Shown: positions 9,063-18,585, counted from the first letter of the stretch. The stretch is DNA of 64,000 nucleotides from an uncultured Flavobacterium sp. (GCF_963422545.1 NZ_OY730249.1:124001-188000); one strand, 5' to 3'. Numbers and translations: made by a program. The notes: generated by a model not told the origin, from the letters alone.

Positions 9063-9473
9063 TTATTTTAAATTGCTGTAAATATAAGCTTCGATTGCTT
9101 TTAATTCTTCATCTGACATTGCCTGAGTTATCGGAATATTGGTTTTCATAACCGGAAACTGACTCGGATCTACAATTGGATCTGCGTTTCCTTTCAGGAA
9201 AGTTACAATATTTCCATTTTTGTCTTTATAAAATTTAGCGATTTCCTGAATACTGGGGCCAATTACTTTTTGGTCAACCTGATGACATGAAATACAATTT
9301 CCTTTTCCTTCAAAAATGTCTTTTCCAAATGCTTCCGGTGTTTTGGCTTTCGCTGATTCTCCTTCTGAATAAGCTTCTGTATTGTTTTCAGTTTCTTTCC
9401 CAAAAGGTTCCTGACTTTCTTTTTTACATGATGCAAATGCTAAAACGGCAGATAAGAATAATACCTTTTTCAT
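9063..9473 (-). CDS. Cytochrome c family lipoprotein
   Basis: This 136-residue protein starts with a lipoprotein signal (MKKVLFLSAVLAFASC, Cys16). After a low-complexity acidic linker it has one class I cytochrome c domain: the heme motif GNCISCHQ, a VIGPSIQEIAKFY stretch and the axial Met in FPVMKTNIP, ending in DEELKAIEAYI. It is a membrane-anchored periplasmic electron carrier. Its start lies three bases after the hemB stop, so it is probably co-transcribed with hemB. Confidence 0.9.
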   Translation of the reverse strand: MKKVLFLSAVLAFASCKKESQEPFGKETENNTEAYSEGESAKAKTPEAFGKDIFEGKGNCISCHQVDQKVIGPSIQEIAKFYKDKNGNIVTFLKGNADPIVDPSQFPVMKTNIPITQAMSDEELKAIEAYIYSNLK

Positions 9474-9476
9474 CGA

Positions 9477-10469
9477 TTATTTATTTAAGATTACAGCAGC
9501 TTCTTTTGCAAAATAAGTGGAGATAATACTGGCTCCTGCACGCTTAATGCAATATAGTTGCTCTATCATAATTTTGTCGTGATCTAACCATCCTCTTTCA
9601 GCTGCGGCCTTTACCATAGCGTACTCACCAGATACTTGGTATACGGCAACAGGTACATGAACGGCATTTTTTACCTCGCGAACGATATCTAAATAGGCCA
9701 TTCCGGGTTTTACCATTACAATGTCAGCACCTTCTTCAACATCCAATAAAGCTTCACGAATTCCTTCGATTCGATTAGCATAATCCATTTGATACGTTTT
9801 TTTATCTTTCGGAATATTTTGAGAATCTACAGGAGCAGAATCTAAAGCATCACGAAATGGGCCATAAAATGCCGAAGCATATTTAGCACTATAACTCATG
9901 ATTCCAACATTGTGATGTCCGTTTTCTTCTAATGCTTTTCTAATTGCCAAAACGCGTCCGTCCATCATGTCGCTTGGAGCTACAAAATCGGCTCCGGCCT
10001 CAGCATGACTTAAACTCATTCGTGTTAAAGCATCAACAGTTGCATCGTTGATTAATTGGCCGTTTTCGATAATTCCGTCGTGACCATAAATCGAATACGG
10101 ATCAAGAGCCACATCCGGCATTACAATCATTTCCGGAACAGCATCTTTTATAGCACGAATGGTTTGTTGCATTAAACCATCTTTATTCCAGGCTTCAACA
10201 CCTTTATTGTCCTTTAAGTGATCACTTACTTTTACATAAATGTTTACCGCTTTAATACCTAAATCCCAAGCTTCTTTTACTTCTTTAATGGTATTGTCTA
10301 ATGAATGACGGTAGATTCCCGGCATTGACGGAATCGTAACTTTTACATCTTTTCCTTCAGCTACAAACATTGGAAGCATAAAATCTTGCGGACTTAAACT
10401 TGTTTCACGAACTAATGAGCGAATAGATTCATTGGTTCTTAAACGGCGATTTCTTTGTAATGGGAACAT
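9477..10469 (-). CDS. hemB: Delta-aminolevulinic acid dehydratase (porphobilinogen synthase)
   Basis: A 330-residue enzyme that condenses two 5-aminolevulinates to porphobilinogen. The Schiff-base lysine is in MVKPGMAYLDIV, and the other active-site motifs are DFVAPSDMMDGR, YSAKYASAFYGPFRDA and YQVSGEYAM. The loop that carries three zinc-binding cysteines in zinc-type enzymes reads DVALDPYSIYGHDG here, without cysteines, which suggests a magnesium-type enzyme. It belongs to the heme set of this region but sits apart from the hemA-hemF run. Confidence 0.97.
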   Translation of the reverse strand: MFPLQRNRRLRTNESIRSLVRETSLSPQDFMLPMFVAEGKDVKVTIPSMPGIYRHSLDNTIKEVKEAWDLGIKAVNIYVKVSDHLKDNKGVEAWNKDGLMQQTIRAIKDAVPEMIVMPDVALDPYSIYGHDGIIENGQLINDATVDALTRMSLSHAEAGADFVAPSDMMDGRVLAIRKALEENGHHNVGIMSYSAKYASAFYGPFRDALDSAPVDSQNIPKDKKTYQMDYANRIEGIREALLDVEEGADIVMVKPGMAYLDIVREVKNAVHVPVAVYQVSGEYAMVKAAAERGWLDHDKIMIEQLYCIKRAGASIISTYFAKEAAVILNK

Positions 10470-10578
10470 TGTTTTTTTGTTTAAAGTTTCATGTTTCAGG
10501 TTTTAGCCTGAAATTATAAATTGTTTATTGTATGTTTTTTATCTTTTTTAGAAGATTAAATCCTGTTTGTACAGCATC

Positions 10579-11487
10579 TTATGTAATAGAAGCTGCATAA
10601 ATCTCTTTTATAGTTTTACCAAGCTTGTTGTTAAACTCCTCATTAGACTGATTAGCAAAAAGACCTTCGGACAATGCTCGTGAAAAACTGGCAATCAATC
10701 CGTGGTTTTGTGCGAGTTTATGGTTGGCCTCGTCCTGAGCGTATCCGCCGGACAATGCCACAACGCGCACAACATTTGGATCAGTTATAAGTTCGCTATA
10801 AAAGTCATTGACAGTTGGTATAGACAGTTTTAGCATCACCTTTACCTCTTTATCCAATAAGCTAAGTTGTTTCTTGATTTCTTCTTTTAGAATTTCTTCT
10901 GATTTTTCTTTATCAGCGCTATAGATGTCAACTTCAGGTTCAATAATGGGTATAAGTCCTTTTTCAAAGATTTGTAAACCTACGGCAAATTGCTGTTCAA
11001 CAACTTGTCGAATTCCTTCAGTATTTGCTTCTTTAATAACGGAGCGCATTTTAGTCCCGAAAATATTTCGTTCAACAGCTCGCGTTAACAATTCGTCCAG
11101 ATTGGAAATAGGTTTCATTAATTGCACACCATTTACAAGGTCAGCAAGTCCTTTGTCAACCTTTAAAAAAGGGACAATGTTTTTTTTCTCCCATAAATAA
11201 TCAGCAGTCCACTGTTCGTCAATTTTGCGATCCATTGTGTTTTCAAACAAAATAGCACCGAGAATATATTCGCTGTCAAAAGCAGGACTTTTAATAATAC
11301 GGGTTCTCATTTCATGCACAAGTGCGTACATTTCTTCGTCATTTGTATAGCTGCTTTCCAATACACCATATTGCGATAATGCCTTTGGTGTACTTCCTCC
11401 ACTTTGATCTAATGCAGCAATAAATCCTTTTCCGGAATGCATGCGGTTTAATTGTGCCGTGTTGATTTTTACATTTCTATTTTCCAT
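10579..11487 (-). CDS. Fructose-bisphosphate aldolase, class I
   Basis: This 302-residue protein begins with the class I signature GFIAALDQSGGSTPKAL. An IPIIEPEVDIYSADK segment and the Schiff-base lysine region VMLKLSIPTVNDFY follow, and the end carries RVVALSGGYAQDEAN. It interconverts fructose-1,6-bisphosphate and triose phosphates in glycolysis and gluconeogenesis. The gene stands alone between short gaps with no operon partner in view. Confidence 0.92.
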   Translation of the reverse strand: MENRNVKINTAQLNRMHSGKGFIAALDQSGGSTPKALSQYGVLESSYTNDEEMYALVHEMRTRIIKSPAFDSEYILGAILFENTMDRKIDEQWTADYLWEKKNIVPFLKVDKGLADLVNGVQLMKPISNLDELLTRAVERNIFGTKMRSVIKEANTEGIRQVVEQQFAVGLQIFEKGLIPIIEPEVDIYSADKEKSEEILKEEIKKQLSLLDKEVKVMLKLSIPTVNDFYSELITDPNVVRVVALSGGYAQDEANHKLAQNHGLIASFSRALSEGLFANQSNEEFNNKLGKTIKEIYAASIT

Positions 11488-11569
11488 GATGATGAAATTT
11501 TATTAATTATAAAACCCAGTTATCTCGGGCATTCCGCCCTTGTTTATTTCTTGCTAATTTTAATGCTTT

Positions 11570-12508
11570 TTAAAGTCCAATTCCCTTGTTTACCTTATCA
11601 TATACTTCTTTTACCTTTTTTGGAGTATTAAATCGATATCCTACAGAGATTTTTAAAGTCGAAATATTGTCATTTAACCTTTCTGTTGCTGAGTTGCTTT
11701 GTAAAAAAGCAATATTGTTTAAAGCTGCGTAAGCAAAAATCCGATCAGTATTGTAAGCTAATTTTAAATTAAGATCTAATTGATATAAAGCAGAAACATC
11801 ACCATCCATATCATTAATCCCGGCACCAAATGCTATTCCTGAACCTACCAGAAATCTTTTGTTTATTACCCAATTATAAAAATAAGAAGGAGCCAATGAA
11901 AAGACATACATATTTCCGGTTGATGGATCGGTAGGATCATTCAAATCTATATTAGTGTAATAAAACGAAAAGGTGGGAATAAAACTTCCTGCACTTTTTG
12001 TCTGCCATTCATTTTGATCTGTCAAAGCTTTAAAGGAGAACTTATCATTAAAAATATAAGATGTCGTTCCACCAATTTTTGTTGTTCTCATACGAGGAAA
12101 ATCTACTTGTACACCACTAGTAAGAGCATGAAATCCTTTTTGATTGATGAAAGTGAATGATTGCATCCATTTTTTGTAATAAAGGCGTGTACCAAAATTA
12201 AAATGTTTAGACTTCGTATTGTTATTTATATCAAAAAACTTTGGCGAAAAACCTATCGAAATGTCAATAAACTTGTAACTTACGGTTAAACCAAGCTGTT
12301 CTCTTCGATCAGGAATTAGATCAATATATAATTTTTGTCCATCGGCCTTTGATTCAATTTGAAAATTATTTGAAGTATCTAAATAATATATACTTGTCGT
12401 AATTTTATCGCTATAAGATTTTTTATAAGGGTTTTGAAGTGAGTCACTTTGAGCAAAACACCCAGACACACTTGTAAAAAATACTATGCTAATTATTTTT
12501 AAATTCAT
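11570..12508 (-). CDS. Outer-membrane beta-barrel protein (DUF6268-like)
   Basis: From the ATG at 12508 (complement) the protein has 312 residues and a clean signal peptide MNLKIISIVFFTSVSGCFAQ; an earlier in-frame ATG at 12559 would put 17 extra residues before it. The rest alternates aromatic and polar residues in the manner of membrane beta-strands (KHFNFGTRLYYKKW, FSLAPSYFYNWVINKRFLVG). It ends with LKISVGYRF followed by a short charged tail. I assign DUF6268 tentatively; the function is unknown. Confidence 0.7.
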   Translation of the reverse strand: MNLKIISIVFFTSVSGCFAQSDSLQNPYKKSYSDKITTSIYYLDTSNNFQIESKADGQKLYIDLIPDRREQLGLTVSYKFIDISIGFSPKFFDINNNTKSKHFNFGTRLYYKKWMQSFTFINQKGFHALTSGVQVDFPRMRTTKIGGTTSYIFNDKFSFKALTDQNEWQTKSAGSFIPTFSFYYTNIDLNDPTDPSTGNMYVFSLAPSYFYNWVINKRFLVGSGIAFGAGINDMDGDVSALYQLDLNLKLAYNTDRIFAYAALNNIAFLQSNSATERLNDNISTLKISVGYRFNTPKKVKEVYDKVNKGIGL

Positions 12509-12613
12509 TTTTATTAATTTATAAGTTTTACATACATAGCTAAAATAGCTACCGAGCACTAACTTAGTAAAAATAATCTTACAAAATAATCAAATATTCT
12601 CTTTTTCTAAATT

Positions 12614-13522
12614 TTAATTTAGAACCCAATCTATCGGATTTTCTAACACATTTATTAATTTCTCCTCTTCGCTTCCTGCTTCTGCATGATGATCGTAAAC
12701 CCATTGCACGTGCGGAGGTAAACTCATCAAAATACTTTCAATTCTTCCGTTGGTTCTTAAACCGAATAAAGTGCCTTTGTCATGAACCAAATTAAATTCT
12801 ACATAACGGCCACGACGGATTTCCTGCCAATTTCTGTTTTCCGGAGTATATTCCAGATTTTTTCTTCTTTCAACAATCGGAACGTATGCTTCCAGAAAAC
12901 TATTACCAACTTCAGTTACGAAATTGTACCAATCTTCCATCGACATTTGTTCATTTGCTTTGCAATAATCAAAGAACAAACCACCAATTCCGCGGGCTTC
13001 ATTTCGATGAGCATTCCAAAAATAAGCGTCACATTGTTTTTTATATTTCGGATAAAATTCCGGATTGTGTTTGTCACAAGCTGTTTTACAAGTTAGATGA
13101 AAGTGTTTCGCGTCTTCTTCAAACAAGTAATAAGGCGTTAAATCCTGTCCGCCGCCAAACCATTGCTCGATTACTTTTCCAGATTCATCATACATTTCAA
13201 AATATCGCCAATTGGCGTGGACAGTAGGAACCATTGGGTTTTTAGGGTGTAAAACCAAACTTAATCCGCAGGCAAAAAAATCTGCTTCGCCAACGCCAAA
13301 CATTTTTTGCATAGCTTCCGGAAGTTTTCCGTGAACGGCCGAAATATTTACTCCGCCTTTTTCGAAAACGCCACCGTTTTCAATAACGCGTGTTCTTCCA
13401 CCACCGCCTTCAGGACGTTTCCAAAGATCTTCACGAAATTTTGCAGTTCCGTCAACAGCTTCTAATCCAGCACAGATTTGATCTTGCAACTTTTGTATGT
13501 ATGCGTAAAATTTATCTTTCAT
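12614..13522 (-). CDS. hemF: Oxygen-dependent coproporphyrinogen III oxidase
   Basis: This protein of about 302 residues performs the aerobic decarboxylation of coproporphyrinogen III to protoporphyrinogen IX. It carries RPEGGGGRTRVIENGGVFEK, VPTVHANWRYFE, FGGGQDLTPYYLFEEDAKHF and FNLVHDKGTLFGL. The ATG at 13522 (complement) starts the protein MKDKFYAYIQKLQDQI and overlaps the end of the upstream acetyltransferase gene by 11 bases. The alternative upstream ATG at 13564 lies deep inside that gene and is unlikely. Confidence 0.97.
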   Translation of the reverse strand: MKDKFYAYIQKLQDQICAGLEAVDGTAKFREDLWKRPEGGGGRTRVIENGGVFEKGGVNISAVHGKLPEAMQKMFGVGEADFFACGLSLVLHPKNPMVPTVHANWRYFEMYDESGKVIEQWFGGGQDLTPYYLFEEDAKHFHLTCKTACDKHNPEFYPKYKKQCDAYFWNAHRNEARGIGGLFFDYCKANEQMSMEDWYNFVTEVGNSFLEAYVPIVERRKNLEYTPENRNWQEIRRGRYVEFNLVHDKGTLFGLRTNGRIESILMSLPPHVQWVYDHHAEAGSEEEKLINVLENPIDWVLN

Positions 13523-14063
13523 GAGTAATGTATTCTGATTTAAGCAATCCAAAATAAACGACATCTTCTAATGTTCCGTCGCTAGTTTTAAATTCGTCTC
13601 TTAAAATTCCTTCTTGTTTAAAATGATGTTTCAAAGCAATTTGTTGACTTGCTTTATTGATTTTTGAAGTACAAATAAAAACCTTGTTCATCTTTAAAGT
13701 ATTGAAACAGAAATCTAAAGTTTCTGAAACTAACTTTGAAGTAATTCCTTTTCCCTGATAATCTTCATCAACAAAATAACCCAATTCGCATTTTGAAATT
13801 CTGTTATCAATGCTTTTTATACATAAATAGCCAATTAAAGTATTGGTTTTTATATCTCTTGCATAGAAATAATATCCTTCTTTATGGTTTTCTTTATCTT
13901 GATTGAAAGCAATAAATTGTCTTGTTTTTTCCAGATCTTCACAATGGGAGAGAGTCGCCGGGAAAGTCTTTTCAATGTGTTTTTTATTCTTTTCGATGAG
14001 GTAATAAAACTCTTCGGGCAGAATATTGCTAATTGTTTCTGTTTTCCAATCGATGATATCCAT
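13512..14063 (-). CDS. GNAT-family N-acetyltransferase (RimJ/RimL-like)
   Basis: This 183-residue protein has the GNAT core: YYFYARDIKTNTLIGYLCI, CELGYFVDEDYQGKGITSK with the acetyl-CoA pyrophosphate loop QGKGIT, and FICTSKINKASQQIALKHHF. The pattern is closest to RimL-type enzymes that acetylate protein N-termini or small amines; the substrate is unknown. It lies between a hypothetical gene (three-base gap) and hemF (11-base overlap), so it is co-transcribed with the heme genes. Confidence 0.88.
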   Translation of the reverse strand: MDIIDWKTETISNILPEEFYYLIEKNKKHIEKTFPATLSHCEDLEKTRQFIAFNQDKENHKEGYYFYARDIKTNTLIGYLCIKSIDNRISKCELGYFVDEDYQGKGITSKLVSETLDFCFNTLKMNKVFICTSKINKASQQIALKHHFKQEGILRDEFKTSDGTLEDVVYFGLLKSEYITHER

Positions 14064-14066
14064 TGT

Positions 14067-14444
14067 TTATTTGTTTTTAACGGAAGCTATTTTAGTATTT
14101 ATTCCAAAGGAGAAAACTTTGCTTTCCTGCTGAATGTATTGGTAAATAGCAAGTGCTTTTTCTGAAAAATCAAACTGTTTTTCTTGAGATAAAGCAATTA
14201 GAATGTCTGCAAATTGTTCCTGTTGATCCCAATCCAGATGACATCTTTGAAGCAGAAGAATTAATTCTTCTTCTGGTATTTCGATTGTTCTTTGTAAGCT
14301 TAAACCAAAACTTTTTAGTTGCTCATCTATAAGACTTGTGTCTTCGGCATTCCAAAACTTCGGAACAAAAACTAACGCATGAAGAGTTCTTAGAGTATTC
14401 TCTATTCTTATACTTTCTTCATCTCTTAGACCTTTGTTTAGCAT
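14067..14444 (-). CDS. Hypothetical protein in heme operon (125 aa)
   Basis: This 125-residue soluble, mostly helical and acidic protein has no signal peptide or membrane segment. It shows a DEESIRIENTLRTLHALVF N-terminal segment and LLLQRCHLDWDQQEQFADIL in the middle. I do not recognise a family. It is placed between hemE and the acetyltransferase-hemF pair with tight spacing downstream, so it is expressed with heme enzymes, but no function can be assigned. Confidence 0.7.
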   Translation of the reverse strand: MLNKGLRDEESIRIENTLRTLHALVFVPKFWNAEDTSLIDEQLKSFGLSLQRTIEIPEEELILLLQRCHLDWDQQEQFADILIALSQEKQFDFSEKALAIYQYIQQESKVFSFGINTKIASVKNK

Positions 14445-14469
14445 GACTTTTTAAGTTTTTAGTCGTAGT

Positions 14470-14506
14470 CGCAGTTTTCAGTTTTTGAATGAGACTGAAA
14501 ACTGCG
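14470..14506. repeat. Inverted repeat between hemE and the hypothetical gene
   Basis: The arms cgcagttttcagt (14470-14482) and actgaaaactgcg (14494-14506) are perfect complements. The same words recur at 22082-22142 before the histidine kinase gene and in part at 1126-1137, so this is a dispersed family. Confidence 0.8.
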
Positions 14507-14523
14507 ACCGAAGACTAAATTTA

Positions 14524-15549
14524 CTAGTTCCCGTATTCTTTAACAGCGTCAATAAACGCTTTAGCATGATCTACAGGGATATTTGGCAAAATTCCGTGAC
14601 CTAAATTTACAATATATTTATCTTTTCCAAATTCGTCGATCATTTCGTGAACCATTTTCTTGATCGTTGGAATTGGAGAAAGCAATCTTGACGGATCAAA
14701 ATTTCCTTGTAAAGTAATGTTTCCACCAGACAAATAACGAGCATTTCTAGCTGAACATGTCCAGTCTACTCCTAAAGCTGAAGCTTTACTTTTACCCATT
14801 TCGCCAAGAGCAAACCAACATCCTTTTCCGAAAACGATAACCGGAGTAACCTCTGCCAAAGCATCAATTATTTGGTTGATATATTTCCATGAAAATTCCT
14901 GATAATCGACAGGAGAAAGCATTCCTCCCCAAGAATCAAAAATCTGAACGGCGTCAACTCCCGATTTTACTTTTTCTTTTAAATATAAAATGGTTGTATC
15001 TGTAATTTTTTGTAATAATGTATGTGCTGCAACAGGGTTTGAAAAGCAAAATCCTTTTGCTGTATCAAAGCTTTTAGAGCCTTTTCCTTCAACTGCATAA
15101 CAGAAAATAGTCCAAGGTGAACCAGCGAAACCAATTAATGGTACTTCGTCGTTCAGCATTTCTTTAGTTAATTTAATGGCATCAAAAACATAACCTAAAG
15201 TTTCATTCACATCTGGAACATAAACCTGGTTTACTTGTTCCATTGTACGGATTGGATCCGGAATAATTGGTCCCAGATTGTCTTTTAATTCTACATGAAT
15301 ACCCATGGCGCGAGGAACTACCAGGATATCCGAAAATAAAATCGCAGCATCCGGAGCAATTCTGCGGATTGGTTGAACCGTAATTTCAGCAGCCAATTCC
15401 GGAGTTTCACATCTTGTGAAAAAATCATATTTGTCACGTAAAGCTCTAAATTCTGGTAAATATCTTCCGGCCTGACGCATCATCCATACTGGCGGACGTT
15501 GAACAGTTTCTCCTTTTAGTGCTTTTAAAAATAGGTCGTTTTTTAACAT
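14524..15549 (-). CDS. hemE: Uroporphyrinogen decarboxylase
   Basis: This 341-residue enzyme converts uroporphyrinogen III to coproporphyrinogen III. The signature RPPVWMMRQAGRYLPEFRAL is at the N-terminus. SDILVVPRAMGI, FAGSPWTIFCYAVEGKGSK, VDAVQIFDSWGGMLSP and VNLGHGILPNIPVDHAKAF follow in the usual order, so it is complete. A 32-base repeated leader lies six bases before its ATG and is identical to one before hemH. Confidence 0.97.
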   Translation of the reverse strand: MLKNDLFLKALKGETVQRPPVWMMRQAGRYLPEFRALRDKYDFFTRCETPELAAEITVQPIRRIAPDAAILFSDILVVPRAMGIHVELKDNLGPIIPDPIRTMEQVNQVYVPDVNETLGYVFDAIKLTKEMLNDEVPLIGFAGSPWTIFCYAVEGKGSKSFDTAKGFCFSNPVAAHTLLQKITDTTILYLKEKVKSGVDAVQIFDSWGGMLSPVDYQEFSWKYINQIIDALAEVTPVIVFGKGCWFALGEMGKSKASALGVDWTCSARNARYLSGGNITLQGNFDPSRLLSPIPTIKKMVHEMIDEFGKDKYIVNLGHGILPNIPVDHAKAFIDAVKEYGN

Positions 15550-15555
15550 TTTTTC

Positions 15556-15587
15556 TTGCTTTAGGCTTTAAGCTTTAGGCTTTAAGC
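15556..15587 (-). repeat. 32-bp leader repeat directly upstream of hemE
   Basis: Read on the reverse strand, this is two tandem copies of gcttaaagcctaaa plus gcaa. It ends six bases before the hemE ATG. An identical 32-base copy lies at 19880-19911, nine bases before the hemH ATG and in the same orientation to the gene. Confidence 0.9.
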
Positions 15588-15638
15588 GGTGTTTGTCTAT
15601 ATTTTTTTGCTTACGGCTTACTGCCTATAGCGTATTGC

Positions 15639-16304
15639 TTACTTGTATTCTTCAATTACATCTTCAATCACATCTTCAACTGTTGGCTGATCTGCAATGA
15701 TGATATTTTTGGTGATTTTATCTAAAGCTTCTGCAGTAGTTTCGCCAATGCAAAAGCAGGTTTCTTTTTTGATAGTATTCTCTTTTAAATAACTCTCAAC
15801 GCCAGACGGACTGAAAAACAGAATTGCATCAACGGCTGTTTTTATTTTTTGAGGCGTTAATGACGTATCATAAACCTGAATTTCATTGAATTTAATATGA
15901 GCTTCTTTTAAAGCTTTTGGTAATGTTTCTCTACGAAGATTTCCGCTAAAAAAAGTATAGCTTTCACTGCGGTAAATCAAAGTGATAATTTCGGCTAAAT
16001 CGGCTGCATATCCGGTATAAGCCACAACATTGAATCCGTTTTCAGATAAAAGAATCTTAGTTTTTAAACCAACACAAAAGACATTTTTACTTTTTAGTGC
16101 TTCTATTTTTGGATGTGATAAAATACTGTGAACGGCATTTTGACTTGTAAAAATCAGATTTTCGTTGAGGTCCTTTAATTCGAAAGGTTTATTTTGAGTT
16201 TGAATAAAATCTGCTTCAATAACGTCAAGATTGGCTTTTACCAATGCTTGCTTTTGTTCGCTTGATAGCTTTTTAGTGGATAGTATCTGAATTGATTTAC
16301 TCAT
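15639..16304 (-). CDS. hemD: Uroporphyrinogen-III synthase
   Basis: This 221-residue protein of two similar alpha/beta halves fits the poorly conserved HemD family. FTSQNAVHSIL and VFCVGLKTKILL lie in the first half, and the second half has FFSPSGVESYL and CFCIGETTAEAL. It closes hydroxymethylbilane into uroporphyrinogen III. The start overlaps the hemC stop by one base, and the position right after hemC strongly supports the call. Confidence 0.93.
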   Translation of the reverse strand: MSKSIQILSTKKLSSEQKQALVKANLDVIEADFIQTQNKPFELKDLNENLIFTSQNAVHSILSHPKIEALKSKNVFCVGLKTKILLSENGFNVVAYTGYAADLAEIITLIYRSESYTFFSGNLRRETLPKALKEAHIKFNEIQVYDTSLTPQKIKTAVDAILFFSPSGVESYLKENTIKKETCFCIGETTAEALDKITKNIIIADQPTVEDVIEDVIEEYK

Positions 16305-17227
16305 TATTTTTTAAGAGATTCTTTAATTGATGTCATCAATTCGGCTCCGCCATTATTTAAAATTTCCTGAGCAGCAAAGAATCCTAGTTTTTTCCATTCA
16401 GAAATGTCAACTGTTTTGTCAATTTCGAGTTTTTGTTTTCCATCAACAGAAAGCAAAACACCTTGAAAATGTAAAGTGTCTTCGTCTTCATTATAACGAA
16501 CCAAAGCTCCAATTGGCGCAGTACAACCGCCTTCCAGCGTTCTTAAAAACTGACGCTCAATGTACGTACAAATTTCAGTTTCGATATGATTTAATTGGGA
16601 AAGTGCATCAAGAGTATAATTGTCATTTTCCATCGCCACAACCAACATTGCTCCTTGTGCCGGTGCTGGAATCATCCAGTCTAAATCTATATAATTTCCT
16701 GGTTTAAGATTAATGCGCTCCAAACCTGCGGCGGCAAAAACGGCTCCGTCCCAGTTGTTATCTTGCAATTTTTGCATACGAGTGTTTACATTTCCACGTA
16801 AATCAACTACAGTATGATTTGGGTATTTATTGAACCATTGTGCCTGACGGCGTAAACTTCCGGTCGCAATAGTACTTGGATTTGTAAAATCAGGATTTCC
16901 TTTGTGAACCAAAATGTCTAAAACATTAGCTCTTTCCAGAACTGCTGCCTGAACAATACCTTTTGGCAAAACTGTTGGAACATCTTTCATCGAATGTACT
17001 GCAATGTCGATATCACCATTAATCATAGCAATATCTAAGGTTTTAGTAAAAATTCCTGTAATGCCAAGTTCATAAAGAGGTTTGTCAAGAATAATATCAC
17101 CTTGAGATTTTACGGCAACAATTGAAGTTTTATAACCTAAGTCATTTAGTTTTTTTTCGACAGTATGTGCTTGCCAAAGTGCCAGTTCGCTATCGCGAGT
17201 TCCAATTCTGATTGTTTTTTCAGCCAT
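16304..17227 (-). CDS. hemC: Hydroxymethylbilane synthase (porphobilinogen deaminase)
   Basis: This 307-residue enzyme polymerises four porphobilinogens. RIGTRDSELALWQAHTVEK is at the N-terminus. DIAVHSMKDVPT, ATGSLRRQAQW and DLRGNVNTRMQKL line the active site. The cysteine in LEGGCTAPIGAL carries the dipyrromethane cofactor. It lies between hemA and hemD in the leftward heme operon. All signature residues are present. Confidence 0.98.
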   Translation of the reverse strand: MAEKTIRIGTRDSELALWQAHTVEKKLNDLGYKTSIVAVKSQGDIILDKPLYELGITGIFTKTLDIAMINGDIDIAVHSMKDVPTVLPKGIVQAAVLERANVLDILVHKGNPDFTNPSTIATGSLRRQAQWFNKYPNHTVVDLRGNVNTRMQKLQDNNWDGAVFAAAGLERINLKPGNYIDLDWMIPAPAQGAMLVVAMENDNYTLDALSQLNHIETEICTYIERQFLRTLEGGCTAPIGALVRYNEDEDTLHFQGVLLSVDGKQKLEIDKTVDISEWKKLGFFAAQEILNNGGAELMTSIKESLKK

Positions 17228-17334
17228 TTTCTTGTTTTTGAACCATATAAGCTATATAAGATAATTTAAGCAGTTTGCGTAAAACGGCAGTTTTATTAAA
17301 TGAACTTATATAGCTTACATGGTTTAAAATTTAT

Positions 17335-18585
17335 TTAAGATGCTTTTATTTTGAAGACTTTTTCGATCCATTCGATGCTTTCATCAACCATGGTATCGTC
17401 GTCTTTTAAGTGATTTGCAAAATGTGTAGTGATTTTATGAATGATTCTGTTGCTGATGATTTCAGCTTGAGCTTCATTAAAATCGGCAATTTTTCTGCTT
17501 TGGAAATCTAATTCAGAAACTTTAATTTCATTCAGTTTTTCCTTCAAAGCATTTATAGTTGGAGCAAATTTTCTTCCTTTTGTCCAGGTTACAAATTCTT
17601 CCTTAACTTCATCAATAATTGCTTCGGCAGCAGGAATGTGTAGTTTTCTGTTTTCAAGAGTTTCATCTGTCAATTGAGACAAATAATCCATGTGAATCAA
17701 AGTCACACCTTCTAATTCCTCTACGTTTTCGTTTACGTTTTTCGGAATAGACAAATCCAAAATCAATAAAGGTTTTTTAAGATTTAAAATGGCTTTGTCA
17801 ACCGTTGGGTTTTGAGCGCCTGTAGCAACTATAACAACATCGGCTTTTTGAAGTTCTAAATGCAGCTCTGAATAATCTTTAACAATCAAATTTAGTTTTC
17901 CGGCTAATTTCTCAGCTTTATCCTTAGTTCGGTTGATTAAAGTTATATGTTCGTTTTTAGTATGTTTTACAAGATTTTCACAAGTATTTCTTCCGATTTT
18001 TCCTGTTCCGAATAAAAGAATATTTTTATTGCCAATATCCTCAACATTCTTAATAATGTATTGTACAGATGCAAAAGAAACTGAAGTCGCTCCAGAACTG
18101 ATTTCTGTCTCGTTTTTGATTTTTTTGCTTGCCTGAATCACTGCATTTACTAATCTTTCTGAAAAAGCATTAGCTAAATTCATAGATTTTGAATGGGCAA
18201 AACTGGTCTTGATTTGAGATATAATTTCAAAATCGCCTAAGATCTGGCTGTCTAAACCGGTTCCTACGCGAAACAAATGATTAATTGCTTCTTGATTTTT
18301 ATAAACGAATCCTACTTTCTGAAAAGCATCCACAGATCCGTTGCTATTATCGCAAATTAGCTTTATTAATTGAAAAGGGTGTTCTGCAAAACCGTAGATC
18401 TCAGTTCTGTTACAAGTCGAAGTGACAATTAGACTTTCTATTCCATCTGTTTTAGCTTGTTCCAGTAAACGCGTTTTGGCAACTGCATCCAAACTAAATT
18501 GACCTCTGACCTCAGCATCAGCTTTTTTATAACTCAGACCAACTGAGTAAAAATATAGGTGTTTCGGTACGTTATTGTTTTCCAT
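17335..18585 (-). CDS. hemA: Glutamyl-tRNA reductase
   Basis: This protein of about 416 residues is the first committed enzyme of C5-pathway heme synthesis and makes glutamate-1-semialdehyde. The nucleophilic cysteine is in VTSTCNRTEIYGF. A LDSQILGDFEIISQIK segment, the NADPH-binding NILLFGTGKIGRNTCENLV and the C-terminal dimerisation helix also match. I start it at MENNNVPKHLYF (18585). An ATG at 18600 would add MKVNF and cannot be excluded. It faces the AraC-type regulator across a 228-base divergent gap that could hold a shared control site. Confidence 0.97.
   Translation of the reverse strand: MENNNVPKHLYFYSVGLSYKKADAEVRGQFSLDAVAKTRLLEQAKTDGIESLIVTSTCNRTEIYGFAEHPFQLIKLICDNSNGSVDAFQKVGFVYKNQEAINHLFRVGTGLDSQILGDFEIISQIKTSFAHSKSMNLANAFSERLVNAVIQASKKIKNETEISSGATSVSFASVQYIIKNVEDIGNKNILLFGTGKIGRNTCENLVKHTKNEHITLINRTKDKAEKLAGKLNLIVKDYSELHLELQKADVVIVATGAQNPTVDKAILNLKKPLLILDLSIPKNVNENVEELEGVTLIHMDYLSQLTDETLENRKLHIPAAEAIIDEVKEEFVTWTKGRKFAPTINALKEKLNEIKVSELDFQSRKIADFNEAQAEIISNRIIHKITTHFANHLKDDDTMVDESIEWIEKVFKIKAS

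Noticed and set aside
12782..13227. Overlapping forward frames of 104 and 113 codons opposite hemF
   Set aside because: They lie fully inside hemF on the other strand and have no recognisable features.
16327..16707. 126-codon forward frame
   Set aside because: Antisense to hemC, whose motifs are complete.
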